A stretch of DNA of 64,000 nt from Bacillus sp. (in: firmicutes) (lineage in GTDB: Bacteria; Bacillota; Bacilli; Bacillales; Bacillaceae), in the NCBI GenBank assembly GCA_031180805.1, contig JAPSLL010000006.1, forward strand, positions 89,572-153,571, given 5' to 3'. This document shows, one piece after another, positions 1 through 7,845 of this stretch (the first letter of the stretch is position 1; each line of letters begins with the position of its first letter). Below the pieces are notes generated by a model that ran no database searches, had not been told where the DNA came from, and saw nothing but the letters and a program-made list of their open reading frames with translations. The translations under genes and the position numbers were made by a program.

Positions 1-240
1 TTGAACAGGGTTATTTCTATTACTCTAAGTTTAACACGTTTATTAATGAAGTTTGATTGTTTGCCCGTTTTATTTAAAATTTTTGCACACCAAAGAATTC
101 AACTGTAGAATGATTCCAGTAAGAACCTACAATATCTGATTTATATAATTCCGAGAATCCTTTAAATACATTTCCCCGTATTTTTACTGCCTCCTCTATA
201 CGGAAACAACCATATTAAAAAAGCCCCTTTTGGTCCATAA
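1..240. other. Left edge, no complete gene
   Basis: No start-to-stop gene is supported here. On the minus strand positions 214 to 74 form an open stretch of 46 codons that follows a stop codon directly and has no usable start. Its translation looks protein-like (it contains EEAVKIRGN and VGSYWNHS) and may be the tail of a decayed gene, but I do not recognise the family. Confidence 0.3.
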
Positions 241-483
241 TTATCGATAATTAAGAACTAATTTCCTTATAAATAGCCTCAAAAAGCTTACAGCTAGTGA
301 GAGAATTGTAAACAATGCTACCCAAATAAAGAAAGTAGTATTAAAGATTGTTACCATAAGGAAGCTTAATATTAAAAATGTGATGATAGGCATTACAAAC
401 CACTTTTTAGTTAATATTGAAAAGAGTATAGATGTCAAAACAACTGTGATTGGAAGTATAACCCAAACTAATACATATATCAA
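241..483 (-). CDS. Small hydrophobic membrane protein, 80 aa
   Basis: Function not recognised. The protein is almost entirely hydrophobic, with two or three predicted membrane segments and a basic C-terminus (RLFIRKLVLNYR), so it should be an integral membrane protein with a cytoplasmic tail. It starts at a TTG preceded by AAAGGGGTGG at suitable spacing. It lies 33 nt downstream of another small membrane protein and a helix-turn-helix regulator, all on the minus strand, which suggests a three-gene operon. It may be an accessory or target of that regulatory unit; this is inference from position only. Confidence 0.55.
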   Translation of the reverse strand: MIYVLVWVILPITVVLTSILFSILTKKWFVMPIITFLILSFLMVTIFNTTFFIWVALFTILSLAVSFLRLFIRKLVLNYR

Positions 484-516
484 AAGTATCCACCCCTTTA
501 ATTTATATATGTCATT

Positions 517-807
517 TTAAGATGTTTTATAAAAACGTAATTTTTTCATTAAGAAAGATGTTAAAATGCCTATTAACATGAAGAATGATAAAATACAGAT
601 TATACTCATTATCGGTTCATGTTTAAACGCAAAAGTATATTTGTCTATTTCTAAAATTTCTTGAGGTTCTGTAGAAAGCTCTGAAGTGAATACCCTATGT
701 TCTTCCCAATCTTCTTCAATCATCATATATGAACCTACCCAAGAAGTTGCAAAAAAGCTGTATACAAATATAGGAAGTAACAATATAAAAATAAGAAGTC
801 TTTTCAA
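517..807 (-). CDS. Small two-TM membrane protein, DUF4306 (YjdJ)-like
   Basis: This 96-aa protein has an N-terminal membrane segment (about residues 3-25), an acidic external loop of about 40 residues containing DWEEHRVFTSEL, and a second membrane segment (about 65-88) with a basic tail. The layout and the FxFAFKxEP-type stretch before the second segment resemble what I recall of the Bacillus DUF4306/YjdJ family; that assignment is from memory and tentative. The TTG start has GAGGAGTGA upstream. Only 7 nt separate it from the stop of the upstream HTH regulator, so the two are very likely co-transcribed and perhaps translationally coupled. Confidence 0.55.
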   Translation of the reverse strand: MKRLLIFILLLPIFVYSFFATSWVGSYMMIEEDWEEHRVFTSELSTEPQEILEIDKYTFAFKHEPIMSIICILSFFMLIGILTSFLMKKLRFYKTS

Positions 808-814
808 ACTTTAT

Positions 815-1294
815 TCACTCCTCACTATAAAGCTCATTTAATCGTATTAAAGCCCCCTGTTTATCAAATGAACTAAACCATCGATATTGCTGTTCATCAA
901 TTATTCGATAATGCTTACTAACTAAATTTTGCTGCAACCGAAAACTTCCTTTTTTATCGACTTCTTTCCACCAGATTCTTCCCCCCATTGTCTTATCCTG
1001 CGGTTTATCAATTCTATTATGAGCAATCGTCTCAATCACTTCGAGAGGATCCTCCCCTAATACAGATTGTAATACATCACTGTCCCTAAATAAGGAGCAA
1101 ATAACTACTGAAATTGACCATCCTGCTAACACTCTCCCCTTTTCAATCTGAACAAGAGTCTTTTTGGAAATCCCCAAAATATCAGCCATTTTTTCTTGAG
1201 AATATCTATTTTCCAATCTAATTAAACGAATTTTTGCTGATATAATTTCAACTGCTTTCTCTTTATCGATATTAACACCCCATATATTTACCAT
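815..1294 (-). CDS. XRE-family helix-turn-helix transcriptional regulator
   Basis: This 159-aa protein has an N-terminal HTH_3/Cro-CI type DNA-binding domain at about residues 15-70. Its recognition region reads YSQEKMADILGISKKTLVQIEKG, a classic XRE helix-turn-helix. The C-terminal 80 residues contain an aromatic stretch (GGRIWWKEV, QQYRWFSSFD) typical of a Bacillus regulator subfamily that sits beside small membrane proteins. The ATG at 1294 lacks a strong ribosome binding site, so the exact start is uncertain. The gene heads a minus-strand unit with two small membrane proteins. It may regulate itself or respond to membrane state; this is not shown by the sequence. Confidence 0.8.
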   Translation of the reverse strand: MVNIWGVNIDKEKAVEIISAKIRLIRLENRYSQEKMADILGISKKTLVQIEKGRVLAGWSISVVICSLFRDSDVLQSVLGEDPLEVIETIAHNRIDKPQDKTMGGRIWWKEVDKKGSFRLQQNLVSKHYRIIDEQQYRWFSSFDKQGALIRLNELYSEE

Positions 1295-1400
1295 TTGTAT
1301 GAATTAGTGTAATTTTACACCATTTTATAGTCTTTGACAAGTAAATTTTTCCAAAATTCAAACATTAGCTAATTGTACAAACATTCTAAGTTGGTACAAA

Positions 1401-1423
1401 TAAAAAACTGTCTAAAAAGACAG
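1401..1423 (-). terminator. Rho-independent terminator
   Basis: CTGTCT and AGACAG arms flank a four-base loop, and on the minus strand the hairpin is followed by a run of six T. It would end transcription of the decayed genes at 1426-1984. Confidence 0.75.
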
Positions 1424-1425
1424 CT

Positions 1426-1521
1426 CTAAAACCTTATTAATTTAATTACATAAATATCTCTTAAGCTTCCATCTTTGAAAAATACTCTTTCAATTACTTC
1501 GTCCGTAATTTGAAAAGTCAT
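1426..1521 (-). pseudogene. 31-codon remnant of an unrecognised gene
   Basis: On the minus strand an ATG-started frame of 31 codons runs from 1521 to a TAG at 1426, just before the terminator hairpin. The peptide (ITDEVIERVFFKDGSLRDIY) looks like the N-terminus of a larger globular protein in which a short DGSxRDIYV segment begins a conserved domain, but the frame stops at once afterwards. I read it as a truncated gene rather than a functional peptide. It lies in a zone with several other broken genes. Confidence 0.3.
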
Positions 1522-1636
1522 TTTATCAATCCCGTTACTATTATATTTTGTATTTTACAATAAAAACATTTGCTACTCGCTTAGAAGACGCTCTGTTTTA
1601 GACGTTAAAATAATTTCAATTTAACAATTTACTTTT

Positions 1637-1984
1637 TCATAGTATAAAAAAAAGAAGGATTTTGTAGTAGTTAGATAATGTTAAATCGATTAAGACTAAC
1701 CCCAGATTTCCAAGGAAAATCGTTTTACCAATTTGTGATCCTGCCATTAACCACTTTAAATTTACTTTACTGATTAAAAGAGGTGTTAATATGCTTGAAA
1801 TAAACATCGATGAAGTAATGATAAATGGAACAATGCTTGCAGCAAATGCAGAACCTGTTAATTCAAAAATCGCACTGATAACACTGATTATATATAATAC
1901 ATCACCGATATTGGCGATAGACTGACCGATCATTAATAAAGTAAAATTTTTATTCAATTTCAACTTATATCCCCAATTTTTCAA
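1637..1984 (-). pseudogene. Truncated MFS transporter (N-terminal quarter)
   Basis: The first 115 codons of a major facilitator transporter remain, including LMIGQSIANIGDVLYIISV, which is the typical first membrane helix of the drug-exporter type MFS. Three membrane segments are visible. A full protein would have about 400 residues; this frame ends after the third segment and nothing recognisable follows before the terminator at 1401. The likely real start is a TTG at 1963 behind GGGGATAT. It is a deletion remnant with no expected function. Confidence 0.7.
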
Positions 1985-2049
1985 TTAATTTTTGAATTAA
2001 GGGATATATTAAATTGGACTGTTCATGAAATTCTTTTCTCCCTTCAAAT

Positions 2050-2078
2050 TGATAAATCTGGGGGATATAGATTTATCA
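2050..2078. repeat. Perfect 10-bp inverted repeat
   Basis: TGATAAATCT and AGATTTATCA are separated by 9 bases rich in G (GGGGGATAT). The element lies between the broken cupin gene and the broken MFS gene, just upstream of the MFS start on the minus strand. It has no T-run in either direction, so an operator or an RNA hairpin in the leader is more likely than a terminator. Confidence 0.5.
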
Positions 2079-2165
2079 CAAATTTATTTCCTATAATTAC
2101 TAATATGAAATTTAGCACATTAAAACGTCATATTTTGTAGCATCCTAGCTTAACTTTTTTAAATT

Positions 2166-2514
2166 TTATCGATTGTCTCCTTTTATATCATTACTTGCCT
2201 TCTCAAAACAAATATTAACAGTCCGTTCATTTGAACGGGTACGATGCATTGTATTTGCTGGGACAGTAAAGAAAGATATCTTCTGGTTTTAATGAAACTG
2301 TTTCACTATTTTCGATATCTATGAAAAGTTCACCTTCTAATACATAAAATAATTCATCACAATCCTCGTGCTTATGCCAGTGGAATTCTCCATTAATTAC
2401 GGCTAACCTAAGAGCATGGTCATTTACTTCACTTACAATAAAATTTGTATATTCATCTTGATCCTTAATTAATTCGTTTAGATTAAAAACCTCTAATTGT
2501 CCTATTTTCTGCAT
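2166..2514 (-). pseudogene. Cupin-domain protein, frameshifted
   Basis: A small single-domain cupin of about 115 residues begins at the ATG at 2514, preceded by AAGGAGAA. The metal-binding motif HWHKHEDCDELFYVLEGE is intact. At 2268-2274 one extra T (in coding sense, TTTCTTT for the expected TTCTTT) throws the frame out, giving a false end at 2227. Reading on in the shifted frame restores a normal cupin end, FTVPANTMHRTRSNERTV, and runs to a TAA at 2166. With one base removed the gene would be complete. Either a recent mutation or a sequencing indel explains this. Confidence 0.8.
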
Positions 2515-2675
2515 TTTTATTCTCCTTTTGAAATTCAGTATTAAATTCCATTTCCCCATTAATTCAGCTTATTTATGTAATGGAATCACGTAAACGAAAG
2601 ACATCTTTAATTGAAAACGAAAAATGCTTTACCACTATTTGAAGTAAAGCTACCCCTTTCATAAATATGAAAATG

Positions 2676-3353
2676 TTAGATTATTACTGATTTTTTGTTT
2701 AGATTTAACTGATTAACAATGGATATATTTAATGGTTCCAAAGGATTTAGGATATGCTTAGTCGTCATACGCTCAACTTCCTTAGACGCATCAACCATGG
2801 ATAATTGAGCAACTGAAATTGGTTTACCAATATGAATGTTTTTATTTAGAAATTTACAAACTTCTTGATCATATTCTTTTTTTAGGCCTTGCATGATTAA
2901 ATCAAATGTATTGTTTATAACAATTACTTCTATATCTATTGATTTTTGATGATTATAAGCGTATTCCTTGAGACGTTCTATTGTCCCATTAACAGTTGCA
3001 GGATTTGTAAATAGAATTGTTTGAGGTTCCTTGATATTACAAATGGATTCAAAATAAGGTTCATCAATCTTTATAATTGGAACTGACGTAGTTAATTGTT
3101 CTTCCTGTAAAATAGCGATATAGTTTGTACAAGTAATGAGAATCGCATCAACATTACATTTGGCAATCCACTCTATTTGCTCGTTAACTTTCCTCTGAGC
3201 TTCCACTAAATGAAAATTCTCGTCAGATGTAACTCGATACATTAATCCTGGATCAACGAAATGGATTAATTCCATATCATATGAGGAAAATGCACTTTCG
3301 ATATATTCAATATTTGAATAATGGGCATGTAAGCAACCTAGTCGTTTTTTCAA
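2676..3353 (-). CDS. Aspartate/glutamate racemase-superfamily protein
   Basis: This 225-aa protein resembles the Asp/Glu/hydantoin racemase fold: an alternating alpha/beta pattern, a central DAILITCTNY strand with a potential catalytic cysteine (C75), and a second half with ILFTNPATVNGT. Typical members use two cysteines for proton abstraction; only C75 is clearly placed here, so racemase activity is uncertain. The TTG start follows GAGGTGG. It stands alone, divergent from the DUF3231 gene at 3752. Many Bacillus members are annotated only as aspartate/glutamate racemase family, and the substrate cannot be deduced. Confidence 0.6.
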   Translation of the reverse strand: MKKRLGCLHAHYSNIEYIESAFSSYDMELIHFVDPGLMYRVTSDENFHLVEAQRKVNEQIEWIAKCNVDAILITCTNYIAILQEEQLTTSVPIIKIDEPYFESICNIKEPQTILFTNPATVNGTIERLKEYAYNHQKSIDIEVIVINNTFDLIMQGLKKEYDQEVCKFLNKNIHIGKPISVAQLSMVDASKEVERMTTKHILNPLEPLNISIVNQLNLNKKSVII

Positions 3354-3751
3354 TTCTATTCCACCTCTAATATATTTCAGACTATTCTATCAGTATATAT
3401 ATGGAAATGTCTATATAAATTAAGATAAATGACCCTTTTTCTTCTCCCAACCTTGCACCCCAAGGATTATAAGAAAAATTTTTTTCAATCTTGCAATTGA
3501 AGAATACATAGAATATTTGATTTTGGACACATTAACTTTTGACAAGGTTTCTAGTAGGGATGTTATCTAAAATGATGGAAAAAATTACGTATAAAGAATG
3601 CAGAGATTATTTGACAAAAGGTCACACTCTAATGATTAAGTTTTTGGACTAAATAATTTAAAGGGTGGAAAAAATTTACATTTTTAGTTTGAAAGCAAAA
3701 CAAAGAATTGATACATAAGCCTTAAATAAAAACAATCAATGAGGTGATAGA
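3354..3751. other. Divergent intergenic region, no gene
   Basis: This AT-rich region separates the racemase-like gene (minus) from the DUF3231 gene (plus) and must hold both promoters. A 26-codon ATG frame at 3572 has no convincing ribosome binding site and is not called. GAGGTGAT at 3741-3748 is the ribosome binding site for the GTG start at 3752. Confidence 0.4.
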
Positions 3752-4759
3752 GTGGATGAAAATAAAATAAAGCTTACATCATCTGAGATAGGAACACTTT
3801 GGAGTGAATATATTTTCGGAACGATGACTGATGTAGTAAATAAATATATGGTTACTATTATTGAGGACGAGAAAATTAAAATCCTTTTTGAAGAAGCTAT
3901 AAAAATATTCGAAAAACAAAAGCAGCAAATTGCTACTTTTATCGAAAATGAAGGATTTCCAACTCCAATTGGATTTAATGAATCCGATTTTTTTAAAGGT
4001 AAACCGAGATTGTTTTCAGATATATTTTGCTTGAATTATTTACATATTATGACGTTACATGGATTGCTTGGACATAGCACTGCATTGGGTGTCTCTGTTA
4101 GAAAAGACTTAAGGTATTTTTACGATTCATGTGATAGTGAAGCGAAAAAGATGTATCATCAAACAATTGAGTTATTACTTGAAAAAGGAAATTTTCAAAG
4201 AGACCCATTATTTTATCCAGCTAATAATCCTCAATTTGTTTCCAGTAAGGATTTCAAAGATGGATTTTTTGGTAAAGGCAGAACATTAGCTGCGACAGAA
4301 ATCATTAGCATTTCTTTCAACCTTAAAAAAAGTATTATGGCAAAAACACTTTCTATCGCATTTAGTCAAGTCACGCAAACTAAAGAAGTCAGAAAGTTTT
4401 TATCTGATGTTGAAAACACTGCAGATGGTCAAATTAAAACTTTTACAAAAATTATGCAAGCAGATAATTTACCAGTTCCGAAATCCTGGGAAACAGAGGT
4501 GACAACATCAACGGAATCTCCTTTTTCCGACAAGCTAATGCTATATCATATGGGATTCTTGTTCCAAGCTGCACAAAACTATCATGGAGCAGGTTTAGCA
4601 TCATCCATGAGGACAGACCTTGTGACTGCTTATGAAAGTACAATTCTTAATAATCTTAGGGTTACAAAAAATTGGTTTGATTTAATGGTACAAAACAAGT
4701 GGTTAGAACAACCACCGCTTGCCCCTAATAGAAAAGAAATAGCAAAGGAAAGAGAGTAA
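3752..4759 (+). CDS. DUF3231 family protein, copy 1
   Basis: This 335-aa protein belongs to the Bacillus DUF3231 family, of unknown function but frequent in spore formers. The GTG start has GAGGTGAT upstream. The chain is an internal duplication: residues about 8-160 and 175-325 share the pattern of an E-I-x-x-L/F helix, a helix ending in a G/N-x-P-x-P stretch (GFPTPIGF; NLPVPKSW), a PxxSD loop (PRLFSDIF; PFSDKLML) and a helix with R-x-D-L (VRKDLRYFY; MRTDLVTAY). It should be all-helical, possibly a ferritin-like bundle; that is inference. A clear paralogue lies at 11888-12901 on the other strand. A weak hairpin at 4887-4918 may end the transcript. Confidence 0.85.
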   Translation: MDENKIKLTSSEIGTLWSEYIFGTMTDVVNKYMVTIIEDEKIKILFEEAIKIFEKQKQQIATFIENEGFPTPIGFNESDFFKGKPRLFSDIFCLNYLHIMTLHGLLGHSTALGVSVRKDLRYFYDSCDSEAKKMYHQTIELLLEKGNFQRDPLFYPANNPQFVSSKDFKDGFFGKGRTLAATEIISISFNLKKSIMAKTLSIAFSQVTQTKEVRKFLSDVENTADGQIKTFTKIMQADNLPVPKSWETEVTTSTESPFSDKLMLYHMGFLFQAAQNYHGAGLASSMRTDLVTAYESTILNNLRVTKNWFDLMVQNKWLEQPPLAPNRKEIAKERE

Positions 4760-4935
4760 CCTAAATTTCAATTACTATTAATAATCCACTTAAGGAATCA
4801 TGTTTAGTTTTCAATGTCTCTACTGTTTCAAGTTTGAGAAAGTAGTCATTCATTTCTTAAAAAGTGTGCGTCTCATTTAATAAATAGGAGTAACGTGTTT
4901 AGTTTCCTACGTTGCTCCATTTAACTATTGCCATG

Positions 4936-5095
4936 AAAATCCACAAATGCCCTAGGCTCACATTAGGACGTAGTTTCAGATAAGAGTTCTTCATCTGAAA
5001 TATTATTTTATGCTTTAAAATCCGTAAGAAAACCTTCTCTTTATATGCTACTCCTAAAATAAAAACGGTCCATTTCTACTTATATACCTCATCTT
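4936..5095 (-). pseudogene. Ghost copy of the neighbouring DinB gene
   Basis: The DNA here can be aligned by eye with the minus-strand DinB gene at about 5465-5645. Shared runs include GTTTC, AAAAGTTCTTC/AGAGTTCTTC, TTTTATGCTTT/TTTTAATGCTTTT, GTAAGAAAACCTT/GTAAGTAAACCTT, GATACTCCTGAATAAAA/GCTACTCCTAAAATAAAA and CATTTCT. Substitutions and small deletions destroy the frame. It is a degraded tandem paralogue of which only the middle third is recognisable. Confidence 0.6.
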
Positions 5096-5120
5096 TTGCA
5101 ACAACTTTTCTAAAAACTTT

Positions 5121-5214
5121 TCAACTGTCCACTTTATCGAGAAGTTCCAAGATTGCCTTTGTTATTGAGTCTGGACGTTCATTTTGTATCCAGTTGTGCC
5201 AAGTTTTTAGAAGC
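5121..5214 (-). pseudogene. C-terminal tail of an alpha/beta hydrolase
   Basis: A minus-strand open stretch ending with TGA at 5121 encodes LLKTWHNWIQNERPDS followed by ITKAILELLDKVDS. This matches the usual end of alpha/beta hydrolases (catalytic-His region, W-x-Q-x-E-x-P, then a final helix). There is no start and no upstream body, so it is a leftover from deletion. It sits directly beside the DinB ghost copy. Confidence 0.5.
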
Positions 5215-5367
5215 AATTTTTACATTGTGTAACTAAATCATACTATAATTTTTAAAAAACAATAAATGGTTCTCTTTCGAAATTCGTTTATTCTTTTAGG
5301 ATATTGAACAATGCCTATTATTCATCAACATAAACGATAATCCTATTACTTGATTGTTGGAGAATAA

Positions 5368-5832
5368 TTATTCAAACATAGGAATTCCTGGATCCTGATT
5401 ATAACAGTGGACAAGCATCGCATGTAATTGCCCCCTGTGGTGATAAACGTGAGTCAATATTTCCAAAAGCCACTCATACCTTGAATAAGTCAAACCCCAA
5501 TAGGATGTTGTTTCGGTTAAAAGTTCTTCTTCTGATAAGTTCCTATAATTATTTTTTAATGCTTTTAAATTTGTAAGTAAACCTTGTTTTATTGATTCTA
5601 ACGTTTTATAAGATACTCCTGAATAAAAATCATCCATTTCTTCTTTAGACGCACCATTTGCAATACGCCAATCAGCTTCACAAATTACCGCCAAATGCTC
5701 AAGCAATTCCCCAATCGAATGCTTATTAGGCGTTGGTCTTTTTTGCAAATCTACTTCTGATAAATTATCGATGATTTTGATGATCGTGTTAACTGCAACT
5801 TCAATTTGGTGTATGACACTTTCATAGTTCAT
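5368..5832 (-). CDS. DinB family protein (putative metal-dependent hydrolase fold)
   Basis: This 154-aa protein has the DinB/YfiT four-helix-bundle layout. It has an N-terminal helix, HSIGELLEHLAVI with the first metal-ligand histidine (about residue 47), and a C-terminal EILTHVYHHRGQLHAML containing the H-x3-H pair typical of DinB proteins. Family members bind a divalent metal and include thiol-S-transferases such as bacillithiol transferases; the substrate here is unknown. It begins at ATG 5832. A degraded relative lies just downstream at 4936-5095. Confidence 0.8.
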   Translation of the reverse strand: MNYESVIHQIEVAVNTIIKIIDNLSEVDLQKRPTPNKHSIGELLEHLAVICEADWRIANGASKEEMDDFYSGVSYKTLESIKQGLLTNLKALKNNYRNLSEEELLTETTSYWGLTYSRYEWLLEILTHVYHHRGQLHAMLVHCYNQDPGIPMFE

Positions 5833-6182
5833 AATTACTCCTTAATTATTCGACAATTCGTTTTGCTAACTTGAAATGGATATAATAATTGCTTGTGGCA
5901 GCCCATTATTTTATTTAAATAAAACAAAACGAAAGGATATGTATTAGAGAAAAAGCTTAATGGTATGAACAGCTTATACATTTTGGCCTATGTAAACATA
6001 AGGTTAATTGGAGCATAGTGAAGAAAACGAGCAAAATGGGTGCAGACTTAGTTGATTTAGGATTAATAAAAGGAAATAAATAAAGGTAAATGGAAGCTTT
6101 ATTATCCTTTTTGGGGCTTTCTTCTTTTCGTTTAATTGAATATGCTCTACTTCTCATTTGAACTAAGCCGCTCAAACAAATG
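5833..6182. other. Intergenic region, no supported gene
   Basis: Three hundred and fifty bases lie between DinB and the broken acetyltransferase. The only long open frame (minus strand, into 6226) overlaps the acetyltransferase in another frame and has no family features. Short plus-strand stretches look faintly protein-like (NSLYILAYVNIRLIG, then KMGADLVDLGLIKGN in another frame) and may be gene debris. Confidence 0.35.
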
Positions 6183-6667
6183 TTAATTGGTATCAAATGA
6201 TAACGACAAGATAAGCTGTTCCCCAATTGGTCCCATTTTCCGCTTACCTGTATCTTTAAAGCCTACTTTTTTATACAATTTCTGTGCAGGAACATTTTTA
6301 TGGTTTACTGCTAAGACGATTTCATTACATGTAGGAAATTCAGCTTTAACAAAACTTTTAAGTAAGAGCATGCCTTGTTTAGCATAGCCTTTGCCTTGAT
6401 GTGCATGGTTAACAGATAGGGACGTTAACAGCATCGCATTTGATTTTCGGAGTACTTCTGAACTCTTTCAGTTGCATGTAAGATAAAGAAACCTACAGGT
6501 GTAGTCTTACTTAAAATAACAATCCGAAATTGCCCATCTGTCACCTCCAAGATCTTGCTTGGTAAAGAAGTGAACTGTTCCTGTTCACTTGGAAGCTCAA
6601 AGAATTTTAATACTTCTAAATGTTCATTCGAAAAATGTGTTAACCTAATATAATCAACTTTTCCCAT
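6183..6667 (-). pseudogene. GNAT N-acetyltransferase, frameshifted
   Basis: Two overlapping minus-strand frames make up one acetyltransferase. Codons from 6667 give the N-terminal half (GKVDYIRLTHFSNEHLEVLKF to TPVGFFILHATERVQKYSEN). The second frame gives the acetyl-CoA binding half with LSVNHAHQGKGYAKQGMLLL (the Q-x-x-G-x-G/A motif) and a normal end, AQKLYKKVGFKDTG. The break is at about 6440: the DNA reads GAAAATCAAATGCG where GAAAATCCAAATGCG would give SENPNAMLL, so one C appears to be missing from a CC pair. With that base restored the protein is about 160 aa and complete. Confidence 0.8.
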
Positions 6668-6784
6668 TAAATACAGTTGCTCCTTGTCGTTTTTCTCACT
6701 ATGTATATATTCCTAGAATTTATGAATCTAGTATAATTATAATTTCAATAGCACTCCATATGAAATTGTGTACCTTCTTGTTAT

Positions 6785-7138
6785 TTATTTTGATTGAATA
6801 AGACCAAAGCCTATTCCTGTAGGATCAATCAAGTATGCAAGATAAAAATCATCAAACTCCATCTTATCTCTAACTACTCTAGCCCCATTTTCCTTTGCTT
6901 TGGTAATAGCTTCATCCATCGAATCTACCTTAATTTGCATACGTATACCGTGTGGAAAATCAACAGGACCTTTACTTATACCAGCATTATTGATACCTTC
7001 ACCTGAATGTTTATTAATAGAAATAGCCCAGTAATCCCAATTTTGTTCAGAAATATCCCATCCAAAAACATTAGAATAAAATGTAATTGCTTTTTCCGGA
7101 TCCTGACTACTTATTTCAAATCCAACAATTTCCCCCAC
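6785..7138 (-). CDS. VOC (glyoxalase/bleomycin resistance-like) family protein
   Basis: This 117-aa single VOC module starts with the usual EIVGFEISSQDPEKAITFYSNVFGW and ends with YLAYLIDPTGIGFGLIQ. The two beta-alpha-beta-beta-beta repeats are evident. Such proteins bind a metal or small ligand; the closest Bacillus relatives are glyoxalase-like proteins of unknown substrate. The expected metal ligands are not fully conserved (a Glu-rich DKMEFDDF replaces a His site), so catalysis is uncertain. It starts at ATG 7138 behind GGGGGAA and is monocistronic. Confidence 0.8.
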   Translation of the reverse strand: MGEIVGFEISSQDPEKAITFYSNVFGWDISEQNWDYWAISINKHSGEGINNAGISKGPVDFPHGIRMQIKVDSMDEAITKAKENGARVVRDKMEFDDFYLAYLIDPTGIGFGLIQSK

Positions 7139-7413
7139 TAGTAGTTCCCCCTTCTAAATTTATAACTCCAATTATATACTTTTGTTCAACTACTACCTTA
7201 CAGATTATAATAGAGGATAAGATTTTTAATTTGTTAAAGAGTATAATAAAGTAACGAATTTACAGGTAAGTTTTGAATAAGGATAGGTGTAATAGTTGAA
7301 ATGAAATGTTCCAATTTAAAGCACCTTAGACTTCTGTAACTGTCAAAATTTATAGGTTCTTATCTTTTTCATATGCATATGAAGAACGAAATAGAGTTTC
7401 TTGAATTGCATGA

Positions 7414-7758
7414 TTATTTTACTATCCTTTCAAAAACTCTTTTTGATTTCTCAGTAACATTTAGTGTAACCGCTACTTCAACTTGTGAACTAGTTTGGAA
7501 AGGGTTACCCTAGAGTGTATCCGTAGTATAGGAAAGGTATTTTCCGATTTTTAAATGTGCATAAATGATATAGTCTTTGCCAATTCTGAAAGCATGAATT
7601 CTGAAATGCTTGCATTTCTCAGTAAGTTTGTGCCACAAAATCACTGCTCCCAATGCATTTTCATTATATCACTTCTTTTCAGTAAGCCTCATTCTTAAAT
7701 AAACATACGTACCAATAATCACAAAAAAAATAACGAACGTATATTCGTAATATATCAT
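7414..7758 (-). pseudogene. Unrecognised gene with two in-frame stops
   Basis: One minus-strand frame reads from ATG 7758 to TAA 7414 (115 codons) but is interrupted by TGA at 7671-7669 and TAG at 7512-7510. Segment 1 (29 aa) is one membrane helix with a basic end (FVIIGTYVYLRMRLTEKK). Segment 2 (52 codons) includes LGAVILWHKLTEKCKHFRIH and GKDYIIYAHLKIGKYLSY. Segment 3 includes NPFQTSSQVEVAVTLNVTEK. All three read like real protein, and no other frame does. I interpret it as one ancestral gene for a membrane-anchored protein of about 114 aa inactivated by two nonsense mutations. The family is not recognised. Confidence 0.5.
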
Positions 7759-7845
7759 ATATTACATATATATGGAAGGAAATTTTTTGAAAAAGTCTCA
7801 CAATTAGTGTAAAATCTGTTTCCCACGGATATATGGCATCTATAA

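Noticed and set aside
4887..4918. Stem GGAGTAACGT/ACGTTGCTCC after the first DUF3231 gene
   Set aside because: The stem is good with one G-U pair, but it lies 128 nt past the stop and no T-run follows, so I do not call a terminator.
5957..6226. 89-codon minus-strand frame between DinB and the broken GNAT
   Set aside because: It overlaps the acetyltransferase in a different frame, has no ribosome binding site and no protein-like pattern.
7500..7525. A GTTACCCTAGAGTGTATCC stretch that resembles a MerR-type operator
   Set aside because: It is part of the interrupted reading frame at 7414-7758, there is no MerR gene nearby, and the two halves are not symmetrical.
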